Below the pieces are notes generated by a model. The model was not told the origin of the DNA. It made no database searches and saw only the letters and a program-made list of their open reading frames with translations. Positions 25,306 through 35,146 of a DNA stretch of 64,000 bases are shown one piece after another (positions within the stretch are counted from its first letter, which is position 1; each line of letters opens with the position of its first letter). Origin of the DNA: Silene latifolia (lineage: Eukaryota > Streptophyta > Magnoliopsida > Caryophyllales > Caryophyllaceae); NCBI RefSeq assembly GCF_048544455.1, contig NC_133536.1, forward strand, positions 39,574,652 to 39,638,651, in the 5' to 3' direction. The position numbers were made by a program, and so were the translations under genes.

Positions 25306-25436
25306 GTTTGTTTATTGGTCGTACTCTTCAATATTACCTGCGTATTCGTGTTGGACGCTCGACGACACTCGGACTTGGGTGTAGGACACTTGGACACTTA
25401 TTCGTTTTAGACCAAAAACATGTTTTTTTTTCATAA

Positions 25437-25735
25437 TAATAGGAATATTTATAATAGTTGGGCCTCAACCACCAGCTTCAGGTTTTGGTTGAGTTAGTTC
25501 ATCTATCATGGTATCAGAGCCAGTGTGACCGAAGATCACGGGTTCAAATCCTGGCAACCTCAAAACTCCTCAAAAACTCGAAATGGAATTTCAAAGACAC
25601 TGCGGGGGGAGTGCAGACAACCAACCACTCTTCAAGCCCAATGGGCATTTGAGTGAGGGAGCGTAATAGGAATATTTATAATAGTTGGGCCTCAACCATC
25701 ACCTTAAGGTTTTGGTTGAGTTGGTTCATCTATCA
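25437..25735 (+). mobile_element. SMART/TRIM mini LTR element (299 bp), whole
   Basis: Two 72-bp direct repeats (25437-25508 and 25664-25735, TAATAGGAAT to CTATCA) enclose 155 bp of non-coding DNA. The left repeat is followed immediately by a primer site TGGTATCAGAGCC (25509), and the right one is preceded by a purine tract GAGTGAGGGAGCG (25651-25663). A perfect 5-bp duplication CATAA flanks the whole (25432-25436, 25736-25740). It depends on other elements' proteins. The repeats start TA rather than the usual TG. It looks structurally whole. Confidence 0.9.
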
Positions 25736-25740
25736 CATAA

Positions 25741-26135
25741 AATAGCCGAATTCAATATTTACACACCCACCCATATCAGATACTTGTAACCGAGTCAGAG
25801 CAACATAGGGTTTATTTGGACTGTTAGTATAGGCTGCTGCTTCTAATTTTTATTATTCGGACAAAATAAAGGGCTGCAAAACTATTCTGGAATTAGAATT
25901 AGAATAAAAACGGTGTCGTAGCCCAGATTGGTGGCGCAATTAACGCGCCAATTTATTCCCCCGCTAAGTATCTCAATTTTTGAAATTGTTTTCTCACTTT
26001 TTATTTCTTGATTTGATTGCTTTTGCTTTTCTAGTACTAAATTCTTCTACTTAGAGAAAGTAATCATGGCAAATTGGCAATATTATGGAGTGTAAAGCAT
26101 ACTAAATCTTGATTATCCTAATGGTAATAATGGTA
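25741..26135. other. Intergenic, no gene seen
   Basis: No feature recognised. Confidence 0.4.
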
Positions 26136-26332
26136 CAATTGGTCTCTCTTGTGACGAGTTACCATTTGTGACGGATATTTTGTGAGATAAAATGGTAACA
26201 AAATGGGTTAGTGGAGAAAGGGGACCACATGAATAGTGTTGCAGAGAGAGAAAAAGTGGGTACATTGTGAGGTAAAATGGTATCCGTCTTCAGCTTGTGA
26301 CGGATATGTCATGTCTTCAATGAGAATTGTTG
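26136..26332 (-). mobile_element. Mutator-like MITE A, copy 2 (197 bp, inverted)
   Basis: The same 197-bp family as 23851-24047 in opposite orientation, with a perfect 9-bp duplication ATAATGGTA (26127-26135, 26333-26341). The two copies are near-identical in their core and 2.1 kb apart. Confidence 0.88.
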
Positions 26333-26544
26333 ATAATGGTATCATGTACTCTTGTAGGACATTTTTTCCTTTATAGTTTTTAAGTGAAACTTAAAATCGA
26401 TATCTATTAAACAGCGCGATATAATTATAGTTGTAGCCGATATTTAATTTTCTGTGAGAAAGTTATAAGATGTTTCTAATACTGTTAGATTACCTACCTT
26501 GTATGGATTTCTAACTTAATAAATTGTTACAACATAAAACCGAT

Positions 26545-26680
26545 CATCGGACTGCAACATTCAGCTTAAGTTTTTTTTATTGAGATGGTTTATTTATATA
26601 GTATCAGAGCCATTATAACCCCAGGAGGTCATGACTCAAATCTCACCTCCTCTCCTTTCTAAAGTAAAACTAGTTTTTAT
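26545..26680 (+). mobile_element. SMART/TRIM-like relic, left part
   Basis: An LTR-like CAGCTTAAG-TTTT-TTGAGATGGTT stretch is followed by GTATCAGAGCC (26610-26620) and a GGTCATGACTCAAATCTCACC segment, which parallels the left repeat and internal part of the 25437 element. It stops where Cassandra begins. A diverged, partial fossil. Confidence 0.5.
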
Positions 26681-26787
26681 TGTAACACCCCGGCCCAAAC
26701 CGGGTCGGGAGCGGTTACTTATGATAGCTCACCAGGCTGTTTACATGGCCCACAGATCAACACGGGTCCTTTATAGCGCATTTTGTC

Positions 26788-26886
26788 CTCACTCATGCGC
26801 ATCCCTAAACCTTCCCGAGGTCACCCATCCTAAGACTACTCCCGGTCAAGCACGCTTAACTTTGGAGTTCTTTCGCATGGATGACC
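26788..26886 (-). other. 5S rRNA-like domain, left Cassandra LTR
   Basis: Minus-strand reading contains GTTAAGCGTGCTTG and GGATGGGTGACCTC, blocks of plant 5S rRNA that include the internal control region. It is an LTR domain, not a ribosomal gene. Confidence 0.9.
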
Positions 26887-27269
26887 ATAAAAGAAAGTGC
26901 ACTTTGTTGATATGAGTAGTACTTTCAATCCCTTTAAGCACTAGTCATTTAAGCCTATCATCGAACCTCTCCACCATTCGTGGGTGTTACAGTCACCCCC
27001 ACTTGAAGAACGCAACGTCCTCGTTGCGCCCGGGAGCATAACCGCTAACCCAAAATCCTCCCCGCTAGGTGTGTGATCACAATGGAGCGTATAACCACCG
27101 CCTCCGGGGCGTATAACAACCGCCTCCGATCACCACACGGTCGCAGGTTGCTCGATACCACTTGTAACACCCCGCCCAAACCGGCCTGGGAGCGATTACT
27201 TATGATAGCTCACTAGGTCGTTTACATGGCCCACGATCAACACGGGTCCTTTATAGCGCATTTTGTCCT

Positions 27270-27367
27270 CACTCATGCGCATCCCTAAACCTTCCCGAGG
27301 TCACCCATCCTAAGACTACTCTCAGTCAAGCACGCTTAACTTTGGAGTTCTTTCGCATGGATGACCA
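27270..27367 (-). other. 5S rRNA-like domain, right Cassandra LTR
   Basis: Second copy of the same domain, near-identical to 26788-26886. Confidence 0.9.
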
Positions 27368-27477
27368 TAAAAGAAAGTGCACTTTGTTGATATGAGTAGT
27401 ACTTTCAATCCCTTTAAGCACTAGTCATTTAAGCCTATCACTGAACCTCTCCAATTACTGTGGGGTGTTACATTTAT

Positions 27478-28080
27478 ACCTGTGAAAATCACGGGTGCGA
27501 TTAAGATTAATTATGTAATTTCATGCATAAACATTGTCTCATTAGTTTGGAACTTGATGACATCTTTGTCCTCTTGTATTACATACACTGACACATAAAA
27601 ATATGGGTTATTTTATAGGAATAATCCATCCTATGCCCTTTCTTCTCATATTAATATCCTTGTGTTTAACTGATAATAATCTCATTTTTGACGTCATTTA
27701 ACTTCTAGTAGACCAATGGAAAGGTTACCTAGACAACCGGTTTCTCTTTGTGTAAACCTAATTAATAAAATTTCATCTCACTTAAACATACAATGAGTAA
27801 GATCGCATTGACCTCGCTTAACCTAATTCGGTAAAAATCACCAAAACAGTGAGCTTGGAGGTGGTTGATGGGTTGGTGGTTGAGTAGAGTATTTTTTATT
27901 ATTTGTAAATCTCTATATATGTAATGCGCTATTTGTTTGATTTTCTATATTTTTTCATTTTGTTTTATTTTCTCTCACTACAATATATTTTTTTATGTAG
28001 CCTTTTTGTTGCGTTTGTTTGTTTCCACTTATCGTATCATTTGATTTTGTTGGCTTTAATTTTTTTTCCCCTCATCGCAA
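27478..28080. other. Intergenic, no gene seen
   Basis: AT-rich sequence. A Phe/Leu-rich frame near 27924-28136 is compositional. Confidence 0.4.
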
Positions 28081-28262
28081 TCAGTGAAGATCCTCTGTCC
28101 CATTTGGTGTCCCATTGTGTGTGCCACACCACTTAGCTTCTAACACCTCAACAAAATAATATATATATTGTAATATTTTATTTTGCCACAAGTAATGTGT
28201 CAAAATGTAAGTGGTGTGACACACACAATGAGACACAAAAGTGGGACAGAAGATCCTCACTA
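28081..28262. mobile_element. hAT-like MITE with ~55-bp arms
   Basis: The left end TCAGTGAAGATCCTC pairs with the right end (reversed TAGTGAGGATCTTC), and arms of about 55 bp share TCTGTCCCA, TTGTGTGTG and CACACCACTT. A perfect 8-bp duplication CATCGCAA flanks it (28073-28080, 28263-28270). The C/TAGTG ends and 8-bp duplication are typical of hAT elements. It lies 1.66 kb upstream of the GATA start codon. Confidence 0.9.
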
Positions 28263-28270
28263 CATCGCAA

Positions 28271-29453
28271 AACATTTTATATATATTGTTTAATAACGTA
28301 ATAACTCTAAAAGATTTTACTTAGAGTGCTTTATATTATGCGCTTGTAGTATGATATATTAATTTTGCTACGCTATATAATAGTTGAAGACGCTATATGA
28401 AATAAAATGTCTAAAACATTACTTTTTAAGCTCTCTCTCTATGTATCTAATTTAATGAAGTTGATGGGATACATCCATAGATATCGAAAGAGGAGATAAC
28501 ACATACAAACAGTGTAAAAATTTGATTGGCGCAATGTAATTTTTTATTCGTCGTATAATTTATCTAAACATTAAATCCCCAAAATTTTAAATTACCATTT
28601 ACTTTGATGTTTAATTAGATTATAAAATATACTCGTATATAGTTTTATGTTCTACTCTAATTTTATATTTAATGCTTCACATTTATTCAACTTTTTCTTT
28701 TTTCTTTTTTCTTTTTTAAATAATGGTGATGACATGGCTTGTTAAAATGCTATTAGAAAGGGGAATTGTGAAGTTTGGTGCTTTGTCTAGCCTTTTTATT
28801 ATATTTATAGGTATGGAGAGGTTTGCAATGCATACACACTTAAAACACAATTGACATTGGTTGAGATGATTTTGTTAACATAATTACTGATTTTTTTTAA
28901 ATAGGAAGTAATTAAGAATTTTTTGATGTTGAAGCAGAATTATATAGAGACGCTTTGTTGTATATTTTTGACAAGCTTGAATCTTTAAAAGATGAAATTA
29001 GGAAATGAATGTAGCTTAACTCGATATGCATAAATACTAATTACTGCACAGTGAGATTATGATTTTAATGCTTAATGATATAAAAACTTCGATATTATTC
29101 GAACATTTTTACCTCATGCACGACATACGACAGAACAAACTTTATTAGGTAACATTTTTGTTTCTTATCATTCTATCATAAATTTATTTAAACAAGATCA
29201 TACCCGATACTTCTAGAATTTTTGAATTGTCTAATAAATTAACATATATGACAACATTAAATACGAGTTATCATCCACAAAACTTTAAATAGAAAACAAT
29301 CTCACCAAATTAAAAATCACAGAAACTCACACAACGTTACATTCAAAACAAAACCGAAAATTGATTTCCCTAAAACCAAAAACAAATAGAAAGAAAAATC
29401 AAAACACAAAAGGAAAAAAATACAAAATAAAGTACAAAAGAAGGAAAAAAAGT
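28271..29453. other. Intergenic upstream of the GATA gene
   Basis: AT-rich; no reading frame, RNA gene or element end recognised. Confidence 0.4.
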
Positions 29454-29484
29454 CATTATACCATGATATACATGGTGTATAATG
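29454..29484. repeat. Short inverted repeat (hairpin)
   Basis: CATTATACCATG and CATGGTGTATAATG are inverted around ATATA, an imperfect 31-bp palindrome 435 bp before the GATA start codon. It may be a protein-binding palindrome or a trace of a tiny insertion; function unknown. Confidence 0.6.
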
Positions 29485-29623
29485 TCTATCACACTTTTTA
29501 AAAAAATTTGAAGATAAAACCATTAACTCACCCACCTATCCCGCCCTTGAATTAGCCTTTCTTTTAGTGCTTCTTTTTAAACTAAAGAAATTAAATACCC
29601 TTTATTTATTTATTTAATTTAAT

Positions 29624-29642
29624 TTAATTTATATATTTAATT
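29624..29642 (+). promoter_or_regulatory. Candidate TATA region of the GATA gene
   Basis: A TTTATATATTTAA segment lies in an AT-rich block about 290 bp before the start codon. It is followed by a CT-rich tract (29690-29820), as is common in plant 5' leaders. Weak evidence only. Confidence 0.35.
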
Positions 29643-29822
29643 TATTATTTAATAAATTGTGTACCCTCTGTTCCTTTTCCTTACCCAGTTAACCCAACCC
29701 AAACTTCAACTCCTACCCACCTCTCTTTCCTCCTTTCTCTCTCCTTCATTTCCTCACTTTCCCCTTTCACTCTTTTTTTTCCCCAAAACATTTTTTCTCC
29801 AATCATTCAACTCTCTCTCAAG

Positions 29823-29905
29823 GTATTATTTTCTTTCATTTATTTTATTTTATATTAAGTTGTTCCCTTATTATGGTGGTGTAATTTTTTCTCAATTATA
29901 TACAG
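29823..29905 (+). other. Putative 5' UTR intron of the GATA gene
   Basis: TCTCAAG|GTATTATT at the left and TATATACAG|GAAAAC at the right are good plant splice sites around 83 bp of T-rich sequence. The intron ends 13 bp before the ATG. Predicted from sequence only. Confidence 0.5.
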
Positions 29906-29918
29906 GAAAACAAAATAG

Positions 29919-31077
29919 ATGGAGTGCATGGAAGCAAGAGCGTTAAAATCAAGCTTTTCGTCAGAAATAGATGTCAAAAACGTGAATAACCAAGGAATTT
30001 GTGAAGATTTATGGGGTGATGCTGGTTTACCTTGCGATGATTTTTCAATTGACCAGTTTTTTGACCTCCCTAATGAAGATAATTTCAATTGTGACAAAAT
30101 TGGTGCTTCGTTAATGGAGGAGGAAGAAGAAGAAGACGAAGAAAAGGACTCGAATTCTTCGAGCTCACTTTCGTCTTCTCATGACCCTTTCGCCGATTCC
30201 GCCCATTTTTCCACCCACCTCGCTATTCCGGTAAGGGCAATTTCGTCATTTTTCTTCGTTTTTTTCCCTTAAAATTATTTACCTAAGAATTAGCCCAAAA
30301 AAATAGTTTTGTCTATAAAATAATTACTTTTTGTGTAAAATTGTTTTTTTTAATGAATTATTTGATTTTTTTAATTGGTAGGATGATGATATGCAAGAGC
30401 TAGAATTATGGTCACATTTGATGGACGATTCTGTCCCTGAGCCGACACTTGCATGTCCAAGGCCGACCACCGTCGGACAAAATAACGGAACCGGGTTTGG
30501 GTATATGAACCGGGCTGAGCCGTATGTAAAACAAGGTGTTGTCAGGGTGTCGGTTTTTCCAACGGCGGTTCCTGTTAAGCCAAGGAGTAAAAGGCCTCGA
30601 GCAGTACTGAACCGGACTTGGTTCACCGGTTCTCCTCCGAAAGCCGAGTCCTCGTCGTCCTCGTCACCACCGTCGCCTGTTTCGACTCTTTGGTTTACTC
30701 AACCGGGTTATGAGATGGGTATGTGCTTTCCCTTTGGGAAACCGCCATTGAAAAAGCAGAAGAAAGAGAAAAGACCGGTGCTGTTTGAAAATGGGGAAAC
30801 CGGTTTAAATCCCCCGGTCCAGAGGAGGTGCAGTCACTGCCAAGTGACGAAAACTCCACAGTGGCGGGCTGGGCCTAACGGCCCAAAAACGTTATGTAAC
30901 GCGTGTGGGGTTCGGTTTAAGTCAGGTCGGCTTTTTCCAGAGTATAGGCCAGCTTGTAGCCCAACCTTTTCAAGTGAGGTTCATTCCAATAGCCACCGTA
31001 AGGTGTTAGAGATGAGGCGCAAGAAGGAAACGACGGAGCCATTTACCGGTTTGGTTGAGCCGGTTTCGAGTAGCTAG
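29919..31077 (+). CDS. GATA-type zinc-finger transcription factor (class I, GATA5-like)
   Basis: A nuclear DNA-binding protein predicted to recognise (A/T)GATA(A/G) promoter sites; relatives act in light and developmental responses. Two coding exons, 29919-30230 and 30382-31077, are joined by a 151-bp phase-0 intron (CCG|GTAAGG ... TTGGTAG|GATGAT), giving 335 residues, typical of the class. The start MECMEARALKSSF matches the conserved N-terminus of GATA5/GATA12-type proteins. Then come an acidic run (EEEEEEDEEKDS, about residues 65-75), MQELELWSHLMDDS (about 108-121), two basic patches that may be nuclear signals (KPRSKRPR, KKQKKEKR), and one finger C-x2-C-x18-C-x2-C (CSHC ... CNAC, about 257-281) with WRAGPNGPKTLCNACGVR and the class I tail SGRLFPEYRPA. 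No damage is seen. It is the only intact host gene in the window. Confidence 0.95.
30231..30381 (+). other. Intron 1 of the GATA gene
   Basis: 151 bp, T-rich, GT...AG, between CTATTCCG and GATGATGATATG. Reading on without splicing meets stops within 45 bp. Confidence 0.9.
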
Positions 31078-31400
31078 AGTCTAGAGAGTTAGGGAATGAA
31101 AAATGAAGAACCGGGTTAGGTTTGAGTTGGCTTAAAGTGGACCCGGTTTGATTGTACAATTTTGGTGGTGGTGGGCGTCGGTAGGCAGGGTAGGTGTAAC
31201 AGATTGTAGGGGGCAGTTTAAAATTTTCTAGCAATTAGTAGTAGCGGTAACATTTAATATTTCCATTTAGAGTTTTATTATATTTCTTGTAGTTTCGTAT
31301 TGTACTCTTTAACTCTTAAACTAGCTGTTTAGTTTAAGTGTAGCGTCTTAGGATTACATTTAATTAATAGTGAAATTGAGTTTCTTTCGTTCTCCGTTTC
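31078..31400 (+). other. Probable 3' UTR of the GATA gene
   Basis: Follows the TAG stop at 31075-31077. AT-rich TTTAATATTT and ATTAATAGTG words near 31250-31370 could serve as plant poly-A signals; the exact end cannot be read from sequence. Confidence 0.4.
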
Positions 31401-32582
31401 TTTTTTGTTATGTTCGGAAACTTCTTAAACCACGTCTTTTTAAGCAGTAGCGAATTTAGGAGGGGCTGAAAGTGGCGCTCGGCCCTCTAAATAATGAAAA
31501 ATGCGGAACTTTTAGGTTAGATTTTCGAAAATTTTCTAAGCGTGCCTTATGGCATTACTTGCTCGTCTGAACTTTTTCGCACTCCTAATAGTGTATTCTG
31601 GCTCCAATACTAGGCCACAAAGGGGACATAAACCATGGTGCCTCGTAAATCATGGTGCGTTTTAGTTCAAATTTTCGAATTATATCCTACTATCTGAGTC
31701 CTCAATCATGGTGTTTTTACGTTTAGTGATGAATAACGAAATCCATCCTTCAATAGTTTGGAAAAGTAAAAAAATAAACAAGTCATGCATATATAAAAGG
31801 AAGTTAACTTTTACCTATCAAAGCAACATCGGTGATAAATGTCCAAAATGCTTGCAAAAATGTAAACAAATAATTCGAATTTTCTTTTGAATTCAAATGG
31901 TTATGTCTCATCTAAGGCGATTAATTCATTTGGAGAAGTCAAAGTTATGCAACAGATTTTGGATTTTTAACATACTAGAACGTTAAATTCAAATATTTGA
32001 GTTTGGTATGAAATTTGAAAATGTCTACTAAATTTTAGGCGGTTCTCCACTTGGGAAAACGTAGAATTGGTAATACAAATTTTACAATGATGCACATTCA
32101 TGACTTTGAGTGCCCACTAGGCCACAAAAGGGAACATGAACCATGGTGCCTCGCGTGTCATTCCTCAATTATGTTTGATGTGATATCATCTTAACATTTT
32201 TTTAGTTATGAGGAATATTTTCCACTAAAAAATAAAAATGATGGAGGGTTGACGTTAATTTAGAAGGTCATATACTCGTATATACGTGCATGGCATTATT
32301 GACATGTACATACAACTACCTTGACTGAAAATATCAAGTCTAAATAATTGTAGTTTGGAGGTGTCAAGTTATTCGGGTCGGTTAGTTAAGATGAGTCAAA
32401 TTAACATAGGTTTGTAACGTCAAAATACTTAATTAGGTAATGTTGGGTTTGAATTAGGTCATTTTTGGGTCAACAATTGTAACATGTCAATTTGAATTTT
32501 GATGGTGTTTTGTCGAGTCAAATTGCTTGATTGGATTGAGTCTGCTATGAGTTTGGGTCATTCACTGGTTAGGACAATTGTA
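31401..32582. other. Intergenic with short dispersed repeats
   Basis: No gene seen. Two imperfect direct repeats (31609-31645 and 32116-32153) share ACTAGGCCACAAA and ACCATGGTGCCTCG. A GGGTC-rich degenerate stretch lies at about 32370-32570. Confidence 0.5.
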
Positions 32583-34234
32583 TGTTGGAAATTTGCTTCA
32601 AAAATAATTTCATTATCCCACATTGATAGAATAAGTTGGAGTAATATAGTTTATAAGTGATCACTTGTACTACTAGATGTCTAATAGTAAAGGTGGTAAA
32701 CACACGCACGTGCGCATGCCATGTCGGGCACTGGCACGGACTCTGGGTTCTGGTTGAGCACCTGCAATGCGGGTCCTTTTGAAAGTGAGATCACTTATTT
32801 TCTATATATTTTTCCACAATTTCCGAGGGTGATTGCTAAGTCTTCTATTATTGCTTTCGTGTTTTACCCGTACTGATTGTGTGGTCTTCTAAAGATGATT
32901 ACGTTTTTTCCAACACTGATTTGATTATAGTTTTTCCAACACTGATTTTTTCTATCTTCTAAAACCTATTTCCGAGGTACTTTAATGGTGCTTCTGGATC
33001 TTTCTTGTTTTTCCTATAAATACCTTTTACCTACAACATTTAATTCAAACACAACAAAAGTTATTTTCTCCCTCTTTCTCTCTAAATATTTCTCTTACCC
33101 TAATTAAAGCTAATATTTGGTAACATTTTACAGGTAGTTCTCATTCTGAGTCTTTGTCGTACACTTTAGACTCGGACGTCGTGAATCCCTAGGGGTTGGT
33201 TGCCAAGAGATTGTGTGTATGAACGAGGCAAATTCAACTTTAGGGCAGTGATCGTCATCACACTATGACAAAATCGTATCTATGTTCTGTAAGAATTTTT
33301 GTTCATTATTTTCGTGATACCGTCTACAACCTAAAGTTGAATTTATAAAGTTTTCTTGCTCGTTAAATTTTTATTTTAGGCAATATGGTTATGCCTATTT
33401 CTGCTGTTTCGTTTAATCTTGCCTTTATGCCTACAGTTTTTATCCCGACATGTCAAAACCGGATTTACTCGATGGTAAAAACTATAGGCTCTGGTCCAAT
33501 AAAATTTATTTTCTTTTAAGCAAGTTCGGGGTAGATTATACTTTAACTAAAACTGAAGCACCTGAAAACATTGGACGAGATTTTGCTAAGGACAATAAAA
33601 CTTGTCGTGGTCTCTTATTGCACTACATGTGCAAGTCTCTGTTTATGATCTATAGTAAGTTGGATACCGCTAAAGATATCTGGGATGCTCTTAAAACCAA
33701 ATATGGAACTGATGATTTTGGTACCAAAAAGTGTGCTTGCAATAGATGGTTTAATTTTGGTATAACTGATGCAAAACTTGTGTTAGACCAATTTCATGAG
33801 TATGAGATCTTATGTGCTGACATTATTGTGGAAGGTATGAAAATTTGTGAGATTTTTCAAGCTAATTGTCTACTCGAGAAACTTCCACCATCTTGGCATA
33901 ATTATGTGCATTCTATGAAACACAAAGAGAAAGACTTTACTCTTCTTGAATTGATGTCACACATCAAAATTGAAGAGCAAAACAGAATTCAATCAAAAGG
34001 CAAAAGAGTTGATCATTCCTCTTCCAATGTTAATCTGGTTGAGTCAAAGAATCACAATAGAGGTCAAAACATTACAACAAGGGGCCAAATTAGATTTATG
34101 GGGTGAAGCATCAAACTAGCTATAAACACAAAAGACCGTTCAAAGGAGAATGCTTTACTTGTGGAGAAACGGGCCACTCTGCCAGATTCTGTCCAAAAGA
34201 GTTACAAGGAAAGCCAAAAAAACAAACCTCAAGC
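32583..34234 (+). mobile_element. Ty1/Copia element, left part
   Basis: The probable LTR runs from TGTTGGAAATTTGC (32583) to about 33328, with a TATA-like CTATAAATACC at 33015-33025. A gag frame follows (33450-34106; KPDLLDGKNYRLWSNKI, LEKLPPSWHNYV), then a zinc knuckle CFTCGETGHSARFC (about 34150-34191). The CACTA transposon interrupts it right after the knuckle, and the element resumes at 44424. Broken, with several breaks; a fossil. The LTR boundaries are estimates. Confidence 0.75.
33450..34106 (+). pseudogene. Copia gag region (fossil)
   Basis: UBN2/Retrotran_gag_2-type capsid segment of about 218 codons: SKPDLLDGKNYRLWS, DTAKDIWDALKTKYGT, NCLLEKLPPSWHNYVHSMKH, and a basic C-terminal tail. 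It belongs to the interrupted Copia element. Confidence 0.85.
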
Positions 34235-34249
34235 CACTACGCTAAATAA

Positions 34250-34680
34250 TCGGTGCAACAACGGTTAGATAAGGTGATATACCGTTGTAATACAAAATAC
34301 AGAACCGTTATTACATCGACCGTTGTTATTTCGTGACCGCAGTTGTTAAAAAGGCGGAACCGTTATGAAATGTAAATAACGGGTTCAGATAACCGTAATA
34401 CAATATTAAGAACGGTTCAAAAACCGTTGTCTATAATATTGAAATCGTGGTAGTATTAGTCTAAATGCTCTACGGAAACCTATGACAACGGTTTTACTGA
34501 AACACAACCGTTGTAAAATGGTAAATATGACAACGGTTTATACTTATTAAACCGTTTTAAATGTCATGAATTCGACAACGGTTTGTGATTATTAAACCGT
34601 TATATTATGGATGAATATGTCAACGGGTTTCTATTTAAATGCGATTGTTTTCAATAGATTTATTGACCACGGTTTTATTT
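34250..34680. repeat. CACTA left subterminal repeats
   Basis: About 15 copies of ACAACGGTTT/AAACCGTTGT-like words in both orientations, often as inverted pairs 12-25 bp apart. Such arrays are binding sites for the TNP1-type protein of En/Spm elements. Confidence 0.85.
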
Positions 34681-35146
34681 TTAACTGTGATCGAATTTAT
34701 AAATATTTTAAAAAAAATTGTTTTAGCGTTTCCAAAGAATTTCTTTGAAATGCTAATTTTTGCGATGAAGAGTTCAAAATGCTACTCTTTGCAAAATAGC
34801 ATTTCAGCAGCTGCGCATTGCAAAATTTCAATCCTGCAACATCAGAATATTACACAGATTGATCTATTCAACCCTACATCAAAATATTATAAACAAGGTG
34901 ACCAAAACTAAATACACATGGCTCTATATACACACACATACATAATGAGCGAACTATTGACACTCAGGTAATGAAAGAAAATAAGTGGCCCACTTATTTC
35001 TCATGTTGGTGATGTCTTCTTTCGAATAGGTTGGGTCTTTGTTGTTGATTGAAGGTGGGAACTACAAATCAAAATATACTTAATCAAAATAGACAGAATA
35101 AGTGAAATATTATACAGAATTAAACCAAAGTTACGTTTGAAATAGT

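Larger units (their letters stand above)
26681..27472 (-). mobile_element. Cassandra-type TRIM carrying 5S rRNA-like LTRs
   Basis: Two LTRs (26681-26991 and 27163-27472, about 310 bp, TGTAACACCC to GGTGTTACA) flank a 171-bp non-coding core. The perfect 5-bp duplication TTTAT lies at 26676-26680 and 27473-27477. Next to the right LTR is a minus-strand primer site TGGTATCGAGC (27150-27160), which sets the orientation. Each LTR carries a 5S rRNA-derived stretch on the minus strand, the hallmark of Cassandra, giving a pol III-type internal promoter. It looks structurally whole. Confidence 0.93.

Noticed and set aside
25509-25565. tRNA gene
   Set aside because: TGGTATCAGAGC and GGTTCAAATCC resemble tRNA-related boxes, but no acceptor or anticodon stems form and the first is the primer site of the SMART element.
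26788-27367. 5S rRNA genes
   Set aside because: Two 5S-like stretches, but each lies inside a 310-bp LTR with TGT...ACA ends, a primer site and a target duplication. They are Cassandra LTR domains.
27924-28275. Hydrophobic 70-codon and 64-codon frames
   Set aside because: One is T-rich composition and the other lies across the arms of the hAT-like MITE.
30231-30272. Read-through of the GATA exon 1 frame to 30272
   Set aside because: The last 14 codons (VRAISSFFF...) are intron; GTAAGG at 30231 and the acceptor at 30381 restore a phase-0 join to the zinc-finger exon.
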